DNA of 64,000 nt, taken from Temnothorax longispinosus (lineage: Eukaryota > Arthropoda > Insecta > Hymenoptera > Formicidae). The stretch lies in contig NC_092358.1 in assembly GCF_030848805.1 (NCBI RefSeq), positions 5,332,001 to 5,396,000 on the forward strand. The letters are read 5' to 3'. Shown one piece after another: positions 57,730 to 64,000 of the stretch. Made by a program: the position numbers and the translations under genes. Within the stretch, counting starts at the first letter, position 1. Each line of letters starts with the position of its first letter. The notes below the pieces were generated by a model that saw only the letters and a program-made list of their open reading frames with translations, made no database searches and was not told the origin of the DNA.

Positions 57730-57784
57730 TTCTCTCTCTCTGTCTCTCTCTCTATCTCTATCTCTTGAGAGAGAGGGGGGAGGG
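57730..57784. repeat. TC tract meeting GA/G tract
   Basis: An impure TC tract (57730-57765, with TGTC and TATC interruptions) is followed directly by GAGAGAGAGGGGGG. The two halves are partly complementary, so a hairpin or triplex is possible. Confidence 0.85.
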
Positions 57785-60700
57785 CAAGAATGTTCAGATG
57801 ACGGACGATGAAGAGAAACGCGCGATGGTTGTAATTTCTACGGCACTTTGTGCACGGCGACTCGGCTGGAGGTGTCAAGTTGCGTTAACAAAACGCACAA
57901 ATGCATACACGGCGTATTTAGTTTGGAGGCATAGCAGCGTTTCGCGAAACGCGAGCGTCGTCTCGAAGTCTCTCTCTTTCTTTCTCTCCTGCGTCTCCTT
58001 CTCATTCCGCCTCTGCCCTTCTCTCTTCCATTCGTAACTTCTCCCATTTCATAAGACGTTACTTCGAACCGAACGAGTTTACAAGCAACAGACGCCACTT
58101 ATCGTCTCGCAATGCTACACGCAGCGGCGTAACTCCATCTCCTTCATGTGCCCGCTTTCCATAATCGGAAACAAAAAACGAAGGAAGAGAGAGAGAAAAA
58201 AACTGTCACTGATCTCCGCGAATTGTCTTGCTCTAAAGTTCTACATATTTTATTGCGAGTATTGATAATTATCGATATATACACGAGTTCAGTTTATTAC
58301 GCAATTATGCAAGCTATTCTAAGTCGCTTTTTTCTTCCATTTTTATATTATGATATAAAAAACGAAACGTTGACGCGAAACAATCGTGATACTTTATCCT
58401 CGTATACTTCTCTATTTTGAGCGCGAATGTTTTATAATGCTAGCAATAATAATATTAATAATAATAATTAATCAATGCATGTATATGTATCCGGAGAATC
58501 CTTAGCACTTCATTAAAAGAAATTTTGAGATAAATTACAGGAATTTATTTATGTATAAAATCTTGAGATATACATGTAATGCTTGTAGAAGTACTGTTTA
58601 TCCTTTCAATCACAGAAATCAGATAATAGATTAAAAAATATAAAAACTGTAATAATGATAGGATACTATTGATAGTTACGAGATTAGAGCATCAAATGTT
58701 AAGGGTGTTTAATAAAAAGAAAAAGTTAATATCTATTTAATTTTTTAATGGATTTTGCACAAGAAATAATTCAAAGACTAAGCGTCCCGATTATTTAATA
58801 TTGAAACAGAATTTTCACGAGCAGAAATCGATTTTAAATTTAAAATAGAATCTGAAGCTCAAAGGGCGTGTGATAGTTCTAGGCCATTCTGTATCCTTGG
58901 AACGAGGATATTCAATTACCGACGGAATGTTTGCCGATACTTTGTCGTCGACACGCGTGGTACCGATAGTATTCGCGTCTACGGTTCGAGGCGGAGTATC
59001 GATATTGGAACGTTACTGAGAGAAAATAAACAGAGGGAGATTTCTCGCGCGCGGAGTAACCGGATATCTCCAAGTTACTACGAGGACGCTGCTCATCTTT
59101 AACCCCTAGATTCCTCGTTCCCTAGTACGACGTAAAATCGATAGGAAACTTCTCTGTGTATATTACTTTCAATGTTTTATTTCTATCTTTGTGCTTTCTG
59201 GTTCTGCGTATCTTATATTTGCAAGTAAAATAGACTAAAATATTTGTTTCTTACCCTTGTATAATATACAAATATATTTAGAATTAATAATATTTTAGAA
59301 TCATTTACCATTGCGACGCATTTATAGTTGAATTAAGTGCAGCGACGAATTGCAATTGGCGATTCTAATTCGTTTCGGCAATTTAATTAGCCTGACCAGC
59401 GAGCAGCGCTCCGCACGAAGATTCACGAACTTAATATCTGACCAATCGTTTTTTTCTTTTGTTATGACCCTTAGGAGAGAAATTACGTTCGCCCCGAAAG
59501 GCGACGGCGCATATAACGCGCCGGGGAAAACGAACAATTTCCAATTAAACTTTTTCTCAGGCCGAAGAAGCGCATCGGTTTACAATCTACCGAGACGCCG
59601 CGCCGTTAGTCAAAAAAGTTAAAATGTAACTGCGGATCATAAGAAAATGCGCACGCTGTGCCACGGGACAAAACAAAGTGAGAAGACTATGGAAGAAGGC
59701 TGTTGCGAGGGGAAGAATCGGGAAGAACAGTCGGGAGTTTGTGTGTGCGCGCCAGGGGTTACTGGCACTCGAGAGTTTCTTATTTCGTTTCATTGTGACA
59801 CTTCGCGAAAACTTCTGTTACTTTCCTCGCCCGGCGTTTACGGGAGTTACTCCGGCATCGTGCCGTTTGTTGCGGTGTGAACGCGCCCTTAAAGCCGAAG
59901 TCACACGATAAGTCTTTTCTTGTTCCACCGCGTCTCTCGGCAACGTTTAAATTAGAAATGCCTTTCGGGCACGCTAAGCAGACGACGTTGAAACGCCGCC
60001 GCCGTTGCGATATAATCGTGGTGGATACCCATCAGAAACCGTGGCACTCGTACACGCGATTAACGATGATAACTAACATGTCTGAGATAATTCTTGAAAT
60101 TTCACTTAGGTTTATATGCTTTCAGATACTTCTGCTTTAATTTCAGAATTGCTGCGATGGCATCAATAGCGATATTTATAAAGTTTTTAATAAAATATGT
60201 TACAATGAGCTATCTCTCTCTCTTTATTAGATTAGAGTACAATATATATATATATTTTTTATAAAAATCTTAAATTAAAAATTATATTCAAGATAATATT
60301 TAAATAAAATATATAAATTGATACCATGTATATTTCAGAGAGATTTCTAAATTTGTTATCTATATACGTCATATCATGCTGTTATATACTGAGAATATTG
60401 ATATTAAATTCGATAATTTAATGCACTGTTGTAAAAATATATCTATTTCTTTAAAAAAAAAAAAGGCAATTTTATCCGATCTAAGACTCCTCTCTCTTTC
60501 CGAGAAAAATTATCCTTGTAAGCTTTTAAAAAATGACAGTTATATTTTTATCTTACATGTTTAAATTAAGAAGCTCGTATAAAATGTTATTTTTGGAAAA
60601 CTGACAAATTAAAGATGCACTGCATCGTGCAAGTTTTTTCAAGTTCAAAATCTCAGAAATCTTATATTTCCCATCTGTTTCGATTCACTTGACGATCGCA

Positions 60701-61042
60701 TACGAGAAAGTATACATTCTGTGTCCATCACGTCGATTTCAAGTAGTGAGCAGTATGTCTGATCGACCATCGCGAGGGGGACCAGTTTCCCCGACGCGCA
60801 GTCTGATCGTCGCCAGACATTTCTACTTGATACTCGCCACTCCAAGATTTTGCGCGCGCAAAAAAAAAATTTCCTCAATGTCCGCTTCTCCAGTTCCGCA
60901 AAAATTTCCATCGACGAAGAGTAAACACTTTCTCCCCCGAGAGATGTCTGCTTATCCGTCACGGAGAGAAAACAACCGCCCTAAGGAGATTTGATTTTAG
61001 CCGCAGACAAAAACCGAAATTGTCGTCGCCGAAGGCGGAAGT
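57785..61042. other. Noncoding stretch
   Basis: 57790-58140 is mixed, with pyrimidine-rich parts and opposing frames. 58400-58850 and 60150-60640 are AT-rich. 58870-59130 is CpG-richer. An acceptor (CTTCTGCTTTAATTTCAG) at about 60146 is followed by two short open frames (one starts NCCDGINSDIYKVFNKICYN) and an AATAAA at about 60189; a terminal exon is possible but weak. 60690-61000 has opposing frames. Confidence 0.5.
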
Positions 61043-61062
61043 GCCGCCGCCGCCGCCGCCGC
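61043..61062. repeat. (GCC)6 trinucleotide repeat
   Basis: Six GCC units then GC. Pro, Arg or Ala runs in frames across it are artefacts. Confidence 0.93.
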
Positions 61063-61996
61063 GCGTCGTTGTCGTCGCCACATCTATCTTTGCCTCGTAT
61101 TTTCGTAAGCGCATTGCTTGTTATTTCGGAGGCAATCCTTCGACGATTTCTTCGCCTCCGTCGTGTCCTTTGCCCGTTCTCTTTCTCTCTCGTCGTCCTC
61201 CGCAAAATAACAATCTTTCGCGATGAATATACGCCACTTACGTACGAAGCGTCGAGCCACTTTCGACTCAGACGCTTGTTTCCATATACATCTCCATATA
61301 TTCTCTTTTTCTCCACCGATTGCGTAGTCAAGGGCCACACACAACTCGTTATTCGCGTTTTGACGTAATTACCGATTGGCGATGTCTACTCGAATAGATC
61401 GAAGAGAATAATTTGTTTTTTCATTGTACAATCGTGATATATGAGATCGCAATCCTCTCGCAGTCAGTGGTAGCGAATTACCACTCATGCTAATTAAATT
61501 TCCGACTCGAGTTCGTGATTCGCGCTTTACATTCGGACGAACGCGAACGGATCAAACGTAATCGGGGTTGAATGTCGATATCCCGATTAAGAGTGTTCGA
61601 TAAAGCAAGAAGAAAAAGGCTCAAACGCTCTCTAATTAATTTCATATTCGGATCATACAATTCACGCTCTTTAAAAATATCGATAATTATAATCGATCGA
61701 TCGCATACTCGTAAAAGGCTGACGATAGAAAAATCAGGATTACCGTTTCTGTGTAAGAAACTATAAGATAAAAATTTCTGAAAAGATTCAGAAATCTTTT
61801 TTTTCGCTAGAAAGAAAAATTTATTAAATTAATAGAACTTTATTATCTATCTTACTTTTATATTAATAATGTCTAATTAAACTAATTATATTAATAATTA
61901 AAATGTGTTTTTCTTCTATTTAATAGTTTTCAAATATCTTTAAGTTCAGATAAAAATAATAGAACTTTGGATAGAGCAAGAAGTTAATTGGAAAAA
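61063..61996. other. Noncoding stretch
   Basis: CpG-rich to 61600, with opposing frames across the GCC repeat. AT-rich after that. A hairpin ATTTCTGAA/TTCAGAAAT with a 4-base loop lies at 61774-61795. Confidence 0.55.
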
Positions 61997-62542
61997 TTAA
62001 TAACAAATAACGAAATAACAAATTAAAAGAAAAGATCGAGAAAGATAAGAAACTTTACTATAAAAAGCTCGAAATACGGAAATGCGACGAGATAAGAAAA
62101 GTGACAAGCCTGAAAAAGAGCATAAGATTCGAACGAAGGAACATTCGAATACCTCTTTGCATATTTCATTCCCAAAGTTCGAGTGTATTTCGACGATGCA
62201 GTCGTCTTGCAGTTTTAAATAATTCAATCGCATCGTTACCAACGGTATATAGAATTGACAGCCAGATTGAAAAAAAGGTGAACTTTGTCGGGAGTTAATC
62301 GAAAACAAATTTTCTGTATAGGGACTGACGAGCACGTTGATTATTATTTGATGAACGGAGGACGATTGTCCGTGGATCAGAGCCGACTTGTATATACAGT
62401 GCCCGAAATAAATCGGAAAAGGGGCGAGAAAGATCGTAGGGCGAGAGAGCCCAGGGTTCTCTCTCAGTGTTATAAATCGTGATTTAGATCGGTCTAACCG
62501 CATAAATTTTGGATCACAAGCCAGCGTACCATCCAGCTGCAT
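61997..62542 (-). CDS. Open frame of 181 codons, unknown, possible orphan
   Basis: ATG at 62542 starts MQLDGTLACDPKFMRLDRSK and the frame runs to TAA at 61997. A GTG three codons upstream could extend it, but ATG is the natural start. Composition is varied, with no repeat-derived part, and most of it lies in moderately AT-rich DNA where a 546-base open run is notable. The C-terminal 45 residues are hydrophobic and aromatic (SGLSLFLSRRISVFRAFYSK, then LLICYFVICY), possibly membrane-associated. No signal peptide or known motif. Plus-strand frames at 62101-62298 and 62285-62482 lie inside it and look weaker. No AATAAA closely follows. Confidence 0.3.
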   Translation of the reverse strand: MQLDGTLACDPKFMRLDRSKSRFITLRENPGLSRPTIFLAPFPIYFGHCIYKSALIHGQSSSVHQIIINVLVSPYTENLFSINSRQSSPFFQSGCQFYIPLVTMRLNYLKLQDDCIVEIHSNFGNEICKEVFECSFVRILCSFSGLSLFLSRRISVFRAFYSKVSYLSRSFLLICYFVICY

Positions 62543-62658
62543 TATTTCCACGGGTCGGCCGTTAGTGCTGGTCTCAGGACCTTTATGGATCCTGGGTCGT
62601 TAATTTCGGTGCCGGCTACCTATCCACGTCCACTTTAACCGAGTCCACTTTGCGCCAC
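62543..62658. other. Short noncoding gap
   Basis: GC-moderate sequence between the minus-strand frame and the trinucleotide repeat. Nothing is recognised. Confidence 0.4.
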
Positions 62659-62762
62659 CGTCGTCGTCGTCGTCGTTGTCGTCGTCATCGTCATCGTCAT
62701 CGTCGTCGTTATCGTTGTCATTGTCGTTGTCATCGTAATCGCCGTCGTAGTCGTCGATGTCC
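62659..62762. repeat. Long imperfect (GTC)/(ATC)/(GTT) trinucleotide array
   Basis: About 104 bases of period-3 units (GTC, GTT, ATC, ATT). On the minus strand one frame reads Thr/Met runs, on the plus strand Val/Ile runs. The variation sits mainly at the first and third unit positions. This is low-complexity DNA, and the minus frame 62635-62847 is not called. Confidence 0.95.
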
Positions 62763-64000
62763 TCGCTGACCGCACAAAGGAAACAACGATGAAATAATAG
62801 CGCGCTTGTAACGCAGGCTTTGATTGTCGCTCATCGACAATTAACACGTTAGTGTTACTGCGGTTCGTTGATCACAAAGCTTTCGCGATTACTCTCGTCA
62901 CATCACGGGGGCTATCGCGATCGATCGGTCAATCAAAATCGGATATTATGCAAATAATTTAGTGTCATTAGTTATCCGAATAATTATTCGAATAATTTTG
63001 TTTGAGTAATATATTTGGTAACAATTATTGAGAGGCTCTGTAATAAATTCCTCAAGCAGATTAACACACATATAACCACGTTATATGTTCGTTACCTATT
63101 ACTCAAATAAAATTACTTCCAATTTTGTCTTTTCACGATAGATAGCTTCTAAGTAGATTATAGTTAATAATTTCCTTATCGAGAAATCAATTAGGTAGTG
63201 AAATAAGTTTGCGAGAAACTTTCTAACATATTTCTGGTGTAACCGTTTAAATTGATTGACATAGTTGATTATTTCGTCTTTTAATGCTAAATGCATCAGT
63301 ACATCGATTTTTCCATTTCAGATAATCATTTTGCATCAGACAAATATTCTCCTCCTATCCAGGGAAGAATATAAAATTACTTTAAGGAAAAAACATAAAG
63401 AAAATAATTTTTAGATAAATGAAGCGCGTAATAACAAGACCGTGTTTAAATAGCATAATATGAATTTATCATAGTCGGAAATTTATCCGTGCGGAATTCG
63501 CTCGAGCTCGGGAGATATAAATCCGAAATAAAAGCCGAGAGATCGACAGTGATCCGCGAATGCATACAGGAGCCACGTAAAAAGGAATCCCGTATCCGAT
63601 ATTTGTTAACCGCGCCCAGGATCGATCGACGATGACGACGTCGTTCTTCCGGCGCGCAGTTTAGGATTGTTTTCACGTTTCGCTACGGCGAAATCGACGG
63701 AATCCTCGCGACCGAATTATTTTGATGGGATCGCGCACGAGACGAATACGACGGCATTACATTTTCGCGACGCGTACCTATATGTACGCGTCTATTCCTA
63801 CCTCGTCGTTTCCCTTTTCCGCAGTCATCCTCCGACCGACTCTGCGTCGGCCACCCGCTCGTGAAACGCGTCCCAACGTCGTGCTTTATCTCCGCAAACG
63901 ACAATACAGCGAACGCTGTTACCTCTAATCTCTCCAATCCACACACATAATTTGCTTAAATTGGAAAGAGCCGCCGGAATTAATAGTTTTCGGCTGGCTG
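62763..64000. other. Noncoding stretch to window end
   Basis: 62930-63440 is AT-rich. An acceptor (GATTTTTCCATTTCAG) ends at 63321 and is followed by short open frames (one gives NHFASDKYSPPIQGRI before a stop). 63560-63930 is CpG-rich with opposing frames on both strands. No gene called. Confidence 0.5.

Noticed and set aside
62635..62847. Minus-strand frame with long Thr/Met run
   Set aside because: Entirely produced by the trinucleotide array at 62659-62762.
1..64000. Known insect microRNAs, tRNA genes, rRNA, CRISPR arrays, prophage or viral genes
   Set aside because: Reading by eye for common conserved microRNA mature sequences and for tRNA T-arm motifs found no match. There are no regularly spaced repeats of CRISPR type and no recognisable viral or bacterial genes. 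A covariance-model search would be more sensitive.

Overview
This window reads as nuclear DNA from an arthropod, most likely a hymenopteran such as an ant. That is an inference from style, not from a recognised gene. AT-rich stretches with long A and T runs alternate with CpG-rich blocks of a few hundred bases. Dinucleotide repeats, mainly TC/GA, are long and frequent. Open frames are short, and several begin or end at spliceosomal GT/AG signals. There are no operons, ribosome-binding sites, rRNA or CRISPR arrays. I recognise no known protein family. Most of the window is probably intronic or intergenic.

Layout. 1-7058 holds three candidate plus-strand exons behind good 3' splice sites (732, 1049, 3518) and a low-complexity frame ending in a hydrophobic terminal-exon-like segment (6890-7048). 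7059-14720 holds a 53-nt alternating (CA)n(TA)n tract, a 187-codon minus-strand frame (11515-12078), a possible two-exon minus-strand small gene (12288-13133) and a nested inverted repeat (13949-14050). 14720-26400 is mostly noncoding, with a 202-codon frame (21319-21927) and a weak tRNA-like patch (25240-25334). 26600-31900 is richest in structure: three non-coding mobile-element candidates (a fold-back at 26637, a TTAA-flanked one at 29079, a TA-flanked one at 31623), an exon-like segment closed in all frames (29760-29879), and a possible single-pass membrane protein behind a TATA/initiator pair (30771-31202).

31900-46500 is noncoding with (TC)23, a Z-DNA-prone tract, a polyadenylation signal followed by A16, a purine tract with a G-quadruplex motif, and two weak exon candidates. 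46564-46767 is a diverged tandem duplication. 49496-49984 may be a two-exon secreted peptide gene. 56571-56635 is a strong hairpin. 61997-62542 is a 181-codon minus-strand frame.

No interaction between genes can be argued. Every coding call is a candidate that needs transcript or homology evidence; confidences are low on purpose. Repeats and inverted repeats were read directly and are much safer.
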